The notes under the pieces: generated by a model
What the model was told of the DNA's origin: nothing
Database searches by the model: none
Seen by the model: only the letters and a program-made list of their open reading frames with translations
Part shown: piece by piece, positions 40,349 to 49,340 of the stretch
Numbering within the stretch: position 1 is the first letter of the stretch
Layout of the letters: every line of letters begins with the position of its first letter
Origin: Actinomyces gaoshouyii
GTDB taxonomy: Bacteria; Actinomycetota; Actinomycetes; Actinomycetales; Actinomycetaceae
DNA length: 64,000 bases
Reading direction: 5' to 3'
Assembly: GCF_002072175.1 (NCBI RefSeq)
Contig: NZ_MVIV01000001.1
Location: forward strand, 124,001-188,000
Position numbers and translations under genes: made by a program

Positions 40349-41848
40349 TCACTCCTCGCGCTGGAACGACATGGTGGCGGCGTAGGTCTTCTCGCTGGGC
40401 CAGCGGGACGTGATGGCCTTGGCGCGGGTGTAGAACTTGACGCCCTCGGGGCCGTGGATGTGGGTGTCTCCCAGCAGGGACTCCTTCCACCCTCCGAAGG
40501 AGTAGTAGGCGACCGGCGTGGGGATCGGCACGTTGACGCCGACCATGCCGGCCTCGACGTCGAGCTGGAAGCGGCGGGCGATGCCGCCGTCGTTGGTGAA
40601 GATGGCCGAGCCGTTGCCGAAGGGCGAGGAGTTGACGATCTCGATGGCGTCGTCGTAGGTGTCGGCGTGCACGATGGAGAGCACCGGGCCGAAGACCTCC
40701 TCGCGGTAGAGGTCGGAGTCGAGCGGCACGTTGTCCACGATGGTGGGGCCGAGGAAGTGGCCGTTCTCGTGGCCGGGGATCACCAGAGCGCGCCCATCGA
40801 GGACCACCTGCCCGCCCTTCGACTCGCCCTCGTCGATGAGGCCGACGATGAACTCCTTGGACTTGGCGTCGATGACGGGGCCCATCTCGACGCCCTCGTC
40901 CATGCCGTAACCGACCTTGATCCTCTCGGCGTGGGCCTTGACGCGCTGGGCGAGGTCGGGGCCGCAGCCGCCCACGGCCACGACGACCGGCAGGGCCATG
41001 CAGCGCTCACCAGCGGCGCCGAAGGCGGCGGCGGAGATGTGCTGGGCGGCGAAGTCCAGGTCGGAGTCGGGCATGACGATGGCGTGGTTGTTCGCCCCGC
41101 CCAGCGCCTGGACGCGCTTGCCGTTGGCGACGCCGGTGTTCTGGATGATGTGGGCCACCGGCGTGGAGCCGACGAAGGAGATCGCGTCGATCCCCGGGTG
41201 CTCCAGGACCTTGGCGACCATGGTGCGGTTGCCGGACACGACGTTGAAGACGCCGTCGGGCAGGCCGGCCTCCTTGTACAGCTCGGCCGTCAGCAGCGCC
41301 GCCGACGGCGTGGCGGAGGCGGGCTTGAGGATGAAGGCGTTGCCGGTGGCGATGGCCACCGGGTGCATCCACATGGGCACCATGGCGGGGAAGTTGAAGG
41401 GGCAGATGCCGGCGACGACGCCGACGGGCTGGCGGATGGTGTGGATGTCGACGCCGGTGGAGATGTCGAATGAGTACTCGCCCTTGAGGGCGACGTTGAT
41501 CGACGTGGCGAAGTCGAGGGTCTCGCGGCCGCGCTGGATCTCGCCGATGGCGTCGGAGTAGTTCTTGCCGTGCTCCTCGACGATGAGGCGGGCCATCTCG
41601 TCGGAGTGGGCCAGGACCAGCTCGCGCATCTTGAACATGATGGCGGTGCGCTTGGCCAGGGAGTAGCCGGCCCAGCTCCTCTGGGCCTCCCTGGCCACCT
41701 CGACGGCGTGATCGAGGTCGGCCTCAGAGGCCTGGAGCAGCTCCTTGACCACCTCGCCGGTGCCGGGGTTCTCGACGGGGAAGCGGCCGATCGGGCTGCC
41801 CTCGTAATACGCTCCATTGATCCAGTGCTGGATCGTCTTCATCGTCAT
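40349..41848 (-). CDS. iolA: Methylmalonate-semialdehyde dehydrogenase (CoA-acylating) IolA
   Basis: IolA converts malonate semialdehyde from the inositol pathway to acetyl-CoA and CO2 with NAD and CoA. The 499-residue ALDH-superfamily protein has the nucleophile Cys283 in AAGERCMALPV, and ICPFNFPAMVPMWM typical of the CoA-acylating subgroup. It is a separate transcription unit between iolD and the IolE-like gene, with its own diverged operator about 114 bp upstream. Confidence 0.95.
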   Translation of the reverse strand: MTMKTIQHWINGAYYEGSPIGRFPVENPGTGEVVKELLQASEADLDHAVEVAREAQRSWAGYSLAKRTAIMFKMRELVLAHSDEMARLIVEEHGKNYSDAIGEIQRGRETLDFATSINVALKGEYSFDISTGVDIHTIRQPVGVVAGICPFNFPAMVPMWMHPVAIATGNAFILKPASATPSAALLTAELYKEAGLPDGVFNVVSGNRTMVAKVLEHPGIDAISFVGSTPVAHIIQNTGVANGKRVQALGGANNHAIVMPDSDLDFAAQHISAAAFGAAGERCMALPVVVAVGGCGPDLAQRVKAHAERIKVGYGMDEGVEMGPVIDAKSKEFIVGLIDEGESKGGQVVLDGRALVIPGHENGHFLGPTIVDNVPLDSDLYREEVFGPVLSIVHADTYDDAIEIVNSSPFGNGSAIFTNDGGIARRFQLDVEAGMVGVNVPIPTPVAYYSFGGWKESLLGDTHIHGPEGVKFYTRAKAITSRWPSEKTYAATMSFQREE

Positions 41849-41961
41849 TGACTCCTTCGAATCGAGGGGTGGGGCCGGCGATCGTCGCTGGCCGCCGTCG
41901 AGACCGGCCGCTTCGCGCGGATACCGGACGTGACGTCGTCACACTACGGCATCCCAGGACC

Positions 41962-41975
41962 TTTGTCAGCACATT
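41962..41975. promoter_or_regulatory. Diverged inositol-locus operator before iolA
   Basis: TTTGTCAGCACATT has the TTTGTC half and a weaker second half (10 of 14 bases match). It lies 114 bp before iolA. Confidence 0.45.
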
Positions 41976-42048
41976 GTGACCTTCGGCCCAGAGTCCGGAC
42001 AGTGGCCCACGGAGCCCTCCGGCGCAGCCCTCCCTCCGAGCACCGCCC

Positions 42049-42087
42049 GAGGCGGGGAACCCGGGATCTCCCCCGGCTCCCCGCCTC
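42049..42087 (-). terminator. Terminator of iolD
   Basis: GAGGCGGGGA (42049-42058) pairs with TCCCCGCCTC (42078-42087), and an inner CCGGG/CCCGG stem extends the hairpin. It lies 46 bp after the iolD stop. Confidence 0.65.
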
Positions 42088-42132
42088 AGGCGCCCCGATG
42101 ACCTCCGGCGCCCGCGCGGCGCCTCGGCGCGC

Positions 42133-44040
42133 TCACAGGTAGTGGCGCTGCGGCCCGCGATCGCGGCAGTAGTCCTCGTAGGCCCTCTGCGTGGACTCCA
42201 GGCGGGAGACACCGGAGACGGGCACGTCCCACCAGCTCGACCCGGGCGGGTTGGGTCCGTGGAGGTCGGTCTCGATGTGGATCATCGAGGGCTTCTCGCC
42301 GGCGGCGGCCTTGGCGTAGGCCTCGCGGAACTCGGCGATGGAGTGGACCTCGTGGACCTCGATGCCCCAGGAGCGCGCGTTGGCGGCGATGTCGACGCCG
42401 GGGATCCGCTCCTCGTCGGCCAGATGGCTGCCCGACCCGCGCCGGCGGTACTTGGTACCGAAGCGCTGGGAGCCGCGGGACTCCGACAGCGACCCGATGG
42501 AGGCGAAGCCGTAGTTCTGCAGCAGGACGTAGATGACCTTGATGCCCTCCTGGACCACCGTGGCCAGCTCCATGGGGAGCATCTGGTACGTGCCGTCGCC
42601 GACGATCGAGACGACCTCGGACTCGGGGCGGGCGAGCTTGCAGCCCAGGGCGGCGGGCACCTCGTAGCCCATGCAGCTGAAGGCGTACTCCACGTGGTAT
42701 TGGACGGGCGTGCGGGCCTGCCACAGGGCCTGGAGGTCGCCGGGCATGGAGCCGGCGGCGTTGATCATGATGTCCTCATCGCCCATGAGCTCGTTGAGCG
42801 CCCCGAAGACCTCGGTCTGGGCGGGCAGCGGGCCGTGGCCCAGGTGGTAGCACTCGGCGGTGCGGGCCAGCCACCCCTCGCGCTCGGCGGCGATCTCGGC
42901 CGAGTAGGCCTCGTCCACGTGGTAGCCGTCCAGCGCCGCTGTCAGGGCGGCCAGAGCCTCGCGGGCGTCGGCCACGACCATCTCGGCGCTCTCCTTGGCG
43001 GCGTCGAAGGCGCAGACGTTGATGTTGACGAAGCGGACGTCGGGGTTCTTGAACTGCGTCTTGGAGGCGGTGGTGAAGTCGGAGTACCGGGTGCCCACGC
43101 CGATGACGAGGTCGGCCTTGTCGGCGATGTGGTTGCCCGAGTCGCCGCCGGTGGAGCCCACGCCCCCGATGGCGCAGGGGTGGTCGAAGTTGATGGCGCC
43201 CTTGCCGGCCTGGGTGTCGGCCACGGGGATGCCGGTGGCCGTGGCCAGGGCGCGCAGCTCCTGCGAGGCCTCGGAGTAGATGGTGCCGCCGCCGGAGATG
43301 ATCATGGGGCGCTTGGCGGCCTTGATCATGTCCACGGCGCGCGCCAGGGCGGCGGGCTCGGGCAGGGGGCGGCGCACGTGCCACACGCGCTTGCGGAAGA
43401 ACTCCACCGGCCAGTCGTGGGCCTCGGCCTGGACGTCCTGGGGCATGGCGATGACGACGGCACCGGTCTCGGCGGGGTCGGTGAGCACGCGCATGGCGTT
43501 CAGGAGCGAGGGGATGAGCTGCTCGGGCCGGTTGATGCGGTCGAAGAAGCGCGAGACCGGGCGGAAGGCGTCATTGACGGTGACGTCGAGGGTGCGCGGG
43601 TCCTCGAGCTGCTGGAGCACCGGGTCCGGGACGCGGGTGGCGAACTGGTCGGAGGGGAAGAGCAGGACGGGGAGCCGGTTGGTGGTGGCCAGGGCCGCGC
43701 CGGTGATCATGTTGAGGCTGCCCGGGCCGATCGAGGCGGTGCACATGTAGGTCTGCAGCCGGTTCTTGACCTTGGCGAAGGCCGCCGCCGCGTGGACCTG
43801 GCCCTGCTCATTGCGGGGCATGATGTAGGGCATCGGCCCCTCGCCGTCGGCGGGCTCGATCTCGTTCTGGAGGAGCGCCTGACCGATACCGGCGACATTG
43901 CCGTGGCCGAAGATGCCGAAGGCGCCGGCGATGAGGCGCTGCTCGACGCCGTCGCGCTCGGAGTACTGGTTGGACAGGAAGCGGATGGTCGCCTGCGCCA
44001 CGGTCAGGCGGATGGTTCCCGAGTAGGCCTCATTGCTCAC
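42133..44040 (-). CDS. iolD: 3D-(3,5/4)-trihydroxycyclohexane-1,2-dione hydrolase IolD
   Basis: IolD, a thiamine-diphosphate enzyme, opens the ring of the diketone made by IolE to give 5-deoxyglucuronate. The 635-residue protein has an acetolactate-synthase-like layout: the Pyr domain near the N-terminus, a central domain with NHIADKADLVIGVGTRYSDF, and a PP domain with the ThDP motif GDGTYQMLPMELATVVQEGI. The GTG at 44040 is preferred; GAGAGAG lies 9-10 nt upstream and the open extension is not family-like. iolB lies 121 bp upstream. Confidence 0.95.
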   Translation of the reverse strand: MSNEAYSGTIRLTVAQATIRFLSNQYSERDGVEQRLIAGAFGIFGHGNVAGIGQALLQNEIEPADGEGPMPYIMPRNEQGQVHAAAAFAKVKNRLQTYMCTASIGPGSLNMITGAALATTNRLPVLLFPSDQFATRVPDPVLQQLEDPRTLDVTVNDAFRPVSRFFDRINRPEQLIPSLLNAMRVLTDPAETGAVVIAMPQDVQAEAHDWPVEFFRKRVWHVRRPLPEPAALARAVDMIKAAKRPMIISGGGTIYSEASQELRALATATGIPVADTQAGKGAINFDHPCAIGGVGSTGGDSGNHIADKADLVIGVGTRYSDFTTASKTQFKNPDVRFVNINVCAFDAAKESAEMVVADAREALAALTAALDGYHVDEAYSAEIAAEREGWLARTAECYHLGHGPLPAQTEVFGALNELMGDEDIMINAAGSMPGDLQALWQARTPVQYHVEYAFSCMGYEVPAALGCKLARPESEVVSIVGDGTYQMLPMELATVVQEGIKVIYVLLQNYGFASIGSLSESRGSQRFGTKYRRRGSGSHLADEERIPGVDIAANARSWGIEVHEVHSIAEFREAYAKAAAGEKPSMIHIETDLHGPNPPGSSWWDVPVSGVSRLESTQRAYEDYCRDRGPQRHYL

Positions 44041-44160
44041 GTTCGTGGTCTCTCTCTCGTGCGGCTTCGGACGATGCACAAAGCATGTCATATCAAAAGG
44101 TCATTTGGAATGGAGGGGTCGCTGGACGGACGAGCGGCACCGGGCCGGCCCGCCCGGGCA

Positions 44161-45063
44161 TCAGCGCGCCATGGGCAGCCTGGGATCGACCTCCTGGGTC
44201 TCCCAGGTGGCACGGATCCAGTGATGGGACGGGTCGTCGGGGGCGAGCCAGACGAGATCCTCATCCGGCCCGGCCATGACGTTGAGGTAGTACATGTCGT
44301 AGCCGGGGGCCGCAACGCAGGGGCCGTGGTAGCCGTAGGGCACGAGGGCCACGTCCCCCTTGCGCACGGGCACGCACAGGTCGATGGGGCGGTCCTGGCG
44401 CGCGGCGTAGGTCGCGTGAAGGCCGAAGCCGGGGTTGCCCTCGGGGCTGTCGGCGATCTCGAAGTAGTAGATCTCCTCGAGCTCGCGCTCGGCCTCGGAG
44501 CGCTCGTCGTGCTTGTGGGCGGGATAGGAGGACCAGTTGCCCCCGGGGGTGAGGACCTCGCAGCACAGCAGGTGGCTGGTCTCGACCCCATTGGCCAGGC
44601 AGTAGTTGTTGACCTGGCGCGAGCAGTCGCCGGCGCCGCGCAGGTCCACCCGCACCTGCTCGCGCCCGTAGTAGGCCACGGGCAGATCGCGCGTGGCGAT
44701 CGCCGAGGGAAGGGCGAAGCGCCCGCCTCCGGGCGAGGAGAGGGTGAAGTCCTTGTGACGGGGGATGTAGAGATAGTCGGTGATGCCGGTGAAGACGCTG
44801 GCGCGCCCGTCGAGCTCGTAGCCCCGGCCATCGACCTCGACGGCGCAGCCGCCCTCGAGCGGGAGCACAAGCAGCTCGGACTCCCCGGTGGACAGGGTCT
44901 GCGAGGAGCCCGGCTCGAGCACGGCCACGCGCAGCCCGGAGTAGGTCCACCCCGCGCTCTCGGGGGTGATGTCGACGGCGAGGCCGTCGTGGCCGGAGGA
45001 GCCGGCGGGGATGTGGATGTCGGTGACGCTGGGGACGGGGATCGCGGTGTGTCCAGTGGTCAT
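44161..45063 (-). CDS. iolB: 5-deoxy-glucuronate isomerase IolB
   Basis: IolB isomerises 5-deoxyglucuronate to 2-deoxy-5-keto-D-gluconate. The 300-residue double-cupin protein shows SSYPAHKHDERSEAERELEE, the metal-binding His/Glu cluster of the second cupin, plus VPYGYHGPCVAAPGYDMYYL near the C-terminus. The ATG overlaps the upstream aldolase stop by 4 bp (ATGA). Confidence 0.95.
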   Translation of the reverse strand: MTTGHTAIPVPSVTDIHIPAGSSGHDGLAVDITPESAGWTYSGLRVAVLEPGSSQTLSTGESELLVLPLEGGCAVEVDGRGYELDGRASVFTGITDYLYIPRHKDFTLSSPGGGRFALPSAIATRDLPVAYYGREQVRVDLRGAGDCSRQVNNYCLANGVETSHLLCCEVLTPGGNWSSYPAHKHDERSEAERELEEIYYFEIADSPEGNPGFGLHATYAARQDRPIDLCVPVRKGDVALVPYGYHGPCVAAPGYDMYYLNVMAGPDEDLVWLAPDDPSHHWIRATWETQEVDPRLPMAR

Positions 45064-45932
45064 GAGAGCAGTCCTACGGTGGAGTCGACGGCGGCGGCGA
45101 CGTCGTCGTCGGGCGGATAGAGAAGTGAGCGGCCGATGACGAGGCCCTTGACCGTCGGCAGGGCCAGCGCCCGCGCCCAGGCCTCGCGCGCCTCATCGGC
45201 GCGCTCGCTGACCGCGCCCCCCAGGATGAGGGCCGGCAGTGTCGACGCCTCCATCACCCGCTCCATCTCCGCCACGGCGGGGAGCTTGAGCCAGGTGCGG
45301 GCCGAGGTGCGCCCCAGACCGGAGGCGATGGCCATCGCGGAGATGACCGCGTCGGGGCTCAGGTCGTTGATGATACGTCCTTCCTCCCAGCGGGAGATGA
45401 AGGGCTCGACCATCGCCATGACCCGGTTCTCGGCGAGCTCGTCGACGGCGCGCGCGCAGGCCGCCAGGGTGTCGGCCGTGGCCGGGTCGGAGTAGTTGAT
45501 GCGCAGGAGCATCTTGCCGCCATCGAGACCGGCCCCGACGACGCCGCGGGCATCGTAGCCGGTGAAGCGGTCGTCCATCTCGAAGGAGGCCCCGGCCAGA
45601 CCTCCCCGGTTCATCGAGCCGTAGACGAGCTTGCCGTCCAGGGCGCCCAGCAGGGCGAGGTCCTCGATGAGGTCGGCGGTGCCCAGGAAACCGTTCACGC
45701 CGGGACGGCCCAGGGCCTCGACGCAGCGCGCGAGGACATCCTCGCGCGAGGACATGGCCAGGGGATCGGGCCCGGCCGAGAGCGCGCCGCGGGCGGGGTG
45801 GTCGCAGGCGATGATCATGAGCTTGCCGCCGTCGGTGGGCAGGGCGCCGCGGGGGCGATCGGCCAGGGCCCGGGCGATGCGCTCGGGGTCATTGGCCCGG
45901 ATCTCGACGAGTCGTTCGGTCAGTCCTGCCAT
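45060..45932 (-). CDS. Aldolase of the inositol locus (DeoC/LacD-like fold)
   Basis: The 290-residue protein contains IIACDHPARG, GFLGTADLIEDL, GLDGGKMLLRI with a candidate Schiff-base Lys, and a C-terminal GLVIGRSLLYPP phosphate-binding region of class I aldolases. It lies between iolC and iolB and no canonical iolJ is seen, so it probably cleaves DKG-6-P to DHAP and malonate semialdehyde. The role is inferred from position. It starts 1 bp after the iolC stop and overlaps iolB. Confidence 0.78.
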   Translation of the reverse strand: MAGLTERLVEIRANDPERIARALADRPRGALPTDGGKLMIIACDHPARGALSAGPDPLAMSSREDVLARCVEALGRPGVNGFLGTADLIEDLALLGALDGKLVYGSMNRGGLAGASFEMDDRFTGYDARGVVGAGLDGGKMLLRINYSDPATADTLAACARAVDELAENRVMAMVEPFISRWEEGRIINDLSPDAVISAMAIASGLGRTSARTWLKLPAVAEMERVMEASTLPALILGGAVSERADEAREAWARALALPTVKGLVIGRSLLYPPDDDVAAAVDSTVGLLS

Positions 45933-45933
45933 G

Positions 45934-46923
45934 TCACAGATCCTTCAGGCTCGGGGCGCACCGGTCGCGGTGGCGCCGCATGACGTTGAGGAGCTCGGGC
46001 TCGGTGGGCATCGCCGTCGAGCACTCGATGCGCTCGCAGACGATGGCGCCCGCGGTGGAGGCGGCGAAGATCGTCTTCTCCAGGGACCAGCCCGACAGCA
46101 GGCCGTGGCAGACGGCCCCGCCGAAAGCGTCCCCGGCGCCCAGGCCGTTCTTGGTCTCGGCGGGGGTCACGGGCATCTCGATGCGCTCGTCGCGGGTCTT
46201 GGCCAGGGTGCCCAGCGGCCCCTGCTTGACGATGGCGAGCTCGACGCCGGCCTCCAGGAGGGCATCGGCGGCGCGGTCCGGCTCGGTCTCGCCCACGGCG
46301 ACCTCGCACTCCTCGCGGTTGCCGATGGCCACGGTCACCTTGGGCAGGATCTTGGCGACCTCCTCGTGGGCGGTGGCGCGGTCGGGCCAGAACATCTCGC
46401 GGAAGTCGAGGTCGGCGATCGTGTGCGCCCGACGCCCCCGGGCGTCGAGCGCAGCATGGTGGGCCCCCCGGGAGGGGGACTTGGTCAGCCCTGTGGCCGA
46501 GACCCAGAAGATGCGGGCGTCGCGCACGGCGTCGAGGGGGATGTCGGCGCCGTCGAGCTCGAGGTCAGGGGCGGAGGGCTCGCGGTAGAAGTAGAGGGGG
46601 AAGTTGTCCGGCGGGAAGATCTCGCAGAAGGTGACCGGCGTGTTCATGCCCGGCTTGGGCACGACGTAGTCGTCGTAGACGCCCAGGGCGCGCATCTCCT
46701 GGCAGACGAAGCGGCCGAAGGGGTCGTCACCCACGCCGGTGATGACGGCGGAGCGATGACGGTAGCGGGCGGCGGCGACGGCGACATTCGTGGGACTGCC
46801 GCCGAGGAACTTGCCGAAGGACTCAACGTCCTCCAGGCCGACACCGATCTGGAGGGGGTAGATGTCGACGCCGCAGCGGCCGATGGTCAGGACATCCAGG
46901 GGCGGGGTGGTCGAAACGGTCAT
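45934..46923 (-). CDS. iolC: 5-dehydro-2-deoxygluconokinase IolC
   Basis: IolC phosphorylates 2-deoxy-5-keto-gluconate (DKG) at C6. The 329-residue PfkB-family kinase has the N-terminal GRCGVDIYPLQIGVGLEDV segment, GGSPTNVAVAAAR, and the anion-hole/catalytic GLGAGDAFGG with Asp265. It lacks the C-terminal fusion domain found on some IolC proteins; the following aldolase gene may supply that function. The ATG at 46923 has GGAAGGGAAG upstream. An operator lies between it and the divergent gntR. Confidence 0.93.
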   Translation of the reverse strand: MTVSTTPPLDVLTIGRCGVDIYPLQIGVGLEDVESFGKFLGGSPTNVAVAAARYRHRSAVITGVGDDPFGRFVCQEMRALGVYDDYVVPKPGMNTPVTFCEIFPPDNFPLYFYREPSAPDLELDGADIPLDAVRDARIFWVSATGLTKSPSRGAHHAALDARGRRAHTIADLDFREMFWPDRATAHEEVAKILPKVTVAIGNREECEVAVGETEPDRAADALLEAGVELAIVKQGPLGTLAKTRDERIEMPVTPAETKNGLGAGDAFGGAVCHGLLSGWSLEKTIFAASTAGAIVCERIECSTAMPTEPELLNVMRRHRDRCAPSLKDL

Positions 46924-47010
46924 GGGCTTCCCTTCCACTTCGTCGGGGCGGGGCGGGCGCCCGCTCGGCACCCTCGGCCCAAGCCTGCCCCCGCTCCCCA
47001 CCGCTGTCAA

Positions 47011-47028
47011 CATTTGTCCGAACAAATG
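47011..47028. promoter_or_regulatory. Inositol-locus operator in the iolC/gntR divergent region
   Basis: CATTTGTCCGAACAAATG is an 18-bp palindrome with one mismatched pair, placed 88 bp from iolC and 137 bp from gntR. Binding here could control both, including gntR itself. Confidence 0.75.
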
Positions 47029-47164
47029 CGGAACATGACATAGGAGCGCATGGTCGGATAGTCTCCCGCCACACCCTGCGCCATCAGCACGGGACTCGCC
47101 GCCAGTCACCGCGCGGGCGGAACCCCGCCGAGCGCACGAGCCGAAGACCCAGAGAACGTCGATC

Positions 47165-47953
47165 ATGCCCGATCCGAGCCCCACGCCGTCGCGCACCCCC
47201 TCCACCCAGGACAGGGCGCCGCGCGTCGTCGACATCCAACTGGACCGCAAGAGCCCCGTTCCGCTCTACTTCCAGATCTCCGAACCGATCGCGGAGGCGA
47301 TCCTGAACGGCGAGCTGCCCGTGGGCACGCGCCTGGAGGACGAGCTGTCGATGGCCAAAAGGCTCGCGGTCTCCCGCCCGACGGCCCGTCAGGCGCTCCA
47401 GCGGCTCGTGGACCGGGGACTGCTCACCCGCAGGCGGGGCGTGGGAACCCTGGTCTCCCCCACGCGGGTCCGCCGCCCGATGGAGCTCACGAGCCTCCAC
47501 TCCGACCTCGAGTCCGCGGGCCACAAGGTATCCACCGAAGTCCTGGACCACGACGAGCACCCTGCGGACGCCGCCGAGGCGACGAGCCTGGAGGTGGCCG
47601 AGGGGACCCCGATCGTGCGCCTGTCGCGCCTGCGCACGGCCGACGGCGAGCCGATCGCGGTGCTCACCAATCTCATCCCGGCCGATATCTGCCCCTCCCG
47701 GGAGGCCCTGTCCGCCGGAGGCCTGTACGACCTCCTGCGCGCCGAGCAGATCATCCCGACGACGGCGCACCAGACCATCGGCGCCCGCCCCGCCACGGCC
47801 CCCGAGGCGAGGATGCTCGGGGAGAAGCGCGGCGCCGCCCTGCTCACCGCCACGCGCACCACCTATGACACCTCGGGCCGGGTCATCGAGTACGGCACCC
47901 ACGTCTACCGCGCCTCCCGCTACTCCTTCACCACCACCCTCTTCTCCACCTGA
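47165..47953 (+). CDS. GntR-family regulator with UTRA domain, probable inositol regulator
   Basis: The 262-residue protein has a winged-helix DNA-binding domain (about residues 30-100, LEDELSMAKRLAVSRPTARQ then ALQRLVDRGLLTRRRGVGTLV) and a UTRA effector domain (about 105-255). HutC/YvoA-type GntR proteins bind short palindromes and release them with a sugar ligand. It is divergent from iolC with an operator between, and eight related palindromes occur around it, so it is the best candidate for the repressor of the whole locus. Only a weak ribosome site precedes the ATG. Confidence 0.9.
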   Translation: MPDPSPTPSRTPSTQDRAPRVVDIQLDRKSPVPLYFQISEPIAEAILNGELPVGTRLEDELSMAKRLAVSRPTARQALQRLVDRGLLTRRRGVGTLVSPTRVRRPMELTSLHSDLESAGHKVSTEVLDHDEHPADAAEATSLEVAEGTPIVRLSRLRTADGEPIAVLTNLIPADICPSREALSAGGLYDLLRAEQIIPTTAHQTIGARPATAPEARMLGEKRGAALLTATRTTYDTSGRVIEYGTHVYRASRYSFTTTLFST

Positions 47954-47982
47954 TCCCACCTCCCCATCACCCCTCCCACATG

Positions 47983-48052
47983 CGAGACCGGTCGAAAATA
48001 GGAGTGAGACCGGTCCGCGGACCGGTCTCACTCCTATTTTCGACCGGTCTCG
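47983..48052. repeat. GAGACCGGT palindromic repeat, copy 3 (perfect 70-bp palindrome)
   Basis: The unit starting CGAGACCGGTCGAAAATAGG and its reverse complement meet at CCGCGG with no spacer, giving a perfect 70-bp palindrome centred between 48017 and 48018. It begins 30 bp after the gntR stop, so it could end gntR transcription or insulate it from the transaldolase-like gene. Confidence 0.95.
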
Positions 48053-48061
48053 ATGAAGAGA

Positions 48062-48107
48062 TTTGTCTGGACAATCGGTTGACAGGGGCGACGGCGTCGG
48101 CTTGAAT
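48062..48107 (+). promoter_or_regulatory. Promoter and operator of the transaldolase-iolG unit
   Basis: TTGTCTGGACAA (48063-48074) is a one-mismatch operator palindrome. TTGACA (48079-48084) and TTGAAT (48102-48107) follow with 17-bp spacing. The operator abuts the -35. Confidence 0.7.
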
Positions 48108-48181
48108 AGGACCCGCAGCCAGGCAACGCCGCCAGGCGACTGCGGTTGAACACTGCGGGAACCCGACCAGGAGAGCAGCAG

Positions 48182-49258
48182 ATGACCATCGAACACACAC
48201 CCGGCCCACTTCTCGAGGCCGCTCAGAACTTCCCCACGGCGCTGTGGAACGACTCAGCGGATCCCGACGAGCTCCGCCAGTCCATCTCCTTCGGAGGCGT
48301 GGGCGCCACCTGCAACCCGACCATCGCCTTCACGTGCATCAACCAGCGCAGGGACGTGTGGCTCCCCCGGATCGCCGAGCTCGCCGAGATGATGCCCGAG
48401 GCCTCCGAGTCGGAGATCGGCTGGCAAGTCGTGCGCGAGCTGAGCCTCGAGGCCGCCAAGCTCCTCGAGCCCGCCTTCGAGGAGCACAAGGGCCGCAACG
48501 GCCGCCTCTCCATGCAGACCGACCCCCGTCTGGCCCGCTCCGCCAAGGCCCTGGCCGACCAGGCCGAGGAGTTCTCCAAGCTGACCAAGAACATCATCGT
48601 CAAGATCCCCGCCACCTCGGTGGGCATCGAGGCGATCGAGGACGCTACCTACCGCGGCGTGTCGGTCAATGTCACCGTCTCCTTCTCGGTCCCCCAGGCC
48701 GTGGCCACCGGCGAGGCCATCGAGCGCGGTCTCAAGCGCCGAGAGGCCGAGGGCCTGGACACCTCCACCATGGGCCCGGTCGTCACCCTCATGGTCGGGC
48801 GCCTCGACGACTGGATCAAGACGGTCGCCAAGAAGGAAGGCCTCTTCCTCGACCCCGGCCACCTGGAGTGGGCCGGCATCGCCGCCTTCAAGCGCGCCTA
48901 CGCCGAGTTCCAGGCCCGTGGCCTGCGCGCCCGGATGCTCGCCGCGGCCTTCCGCAACGTCATGCACTGGTCCGAGCTCGTCGGCGGCGACGTCGTCATC
49001 TCCCCGCCCTTCAAGTGGCAGGAGATCATCAACAAGTCGGACTACAAGCCCGCCAACCGCCTGGATGTCCCCGTCGACGAAGCGATCATGAAGACGCTGC
49101 TCGGCATCCCCGAGTTCGTGCGGGCCTACGAGCCCGACGGCATGACCCCGGCGGAGTTCGACACCTTCGGCGCCACGGTCAACACGCTGCGCGGGTTCCT
49201 CCAGGCCGATGCCGACCTGGACGCCCTGGTCCGCGACGTCATCATGCCCAAGCCGTGA
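48182..49258 (+). CDS. Transaldolase-family protein of the inositol locus
   Basis: The 358-residue protein has transaldolase landmarks: ATCNPTIAF near residue 44 and the Schiff-base Lys141 in NIIVKIPATSVG, with VSVNVTVSFS and MVGRLDDW downstream. It is of the length of classical transaldolases but differs from them in the N-terminal part. Transaldolase is not part of the textbook inositol pathway; here it is the first gene of an operator-controlled unit with iolG. GGAGAG lies 5 nt before the ATG at 48182, which is preferred to an ATG at 48146. Confidence 0.82.
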   Translation: MTIEHTPGPLLEAAQNFPTALWNDSADPDELRQSISFGGVGATCNPTIAFTCINQRRDVWLPRIAELAEMMPEASESEIGWQVVRELSLEAAKLLEPAFEEHKGRNGRLSMQTDPRLARSAKALADQAEEFSKLTKNIIVKIPATSVGIEAIEDATYRGVSVNVTVSFSVPQAVATGEAIERGLKRREAEGLDTSTMGPVVTLMVGRLDDWIKTVAKKEGLFLDPGHLEWAGIAAFKRAYAEFQARGLRARMLAAAFRNVMHWSELVGGDVVISPPFKWQEIINKSDYKPANRLDVPVDEAIMKTLLGIPEFVRAYEPDGMTPAEFDTFGATVNTLRGFLQADADLDALVRDVIMPKP

Positions 49259-49340
49259 GCGCGAGTCGGCCGGGGAGGCGGTGAGAGCCCTTCTCCGGCC
49301 GACCCCGCCCCACCCCTGACACACAGCAGAAAGAACAACA

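Noticed and set aside
44041-44160. AT-richer spacer before iolD as a further operator site
   Set aside because: It contains TTGATATGACATG-like sequence on the minus strand but no TTGTC-GACAA arrangement, so no site was called.
42142-45120. Very long open frames on the strand opposite iolD/iolB, and similar ones opposite the ATP synthase genes
   Set aside because: They arise from the codon bias of a GC-rich genome; their translations have no family sequence, while the opposite strand encodes complete known enzymes.
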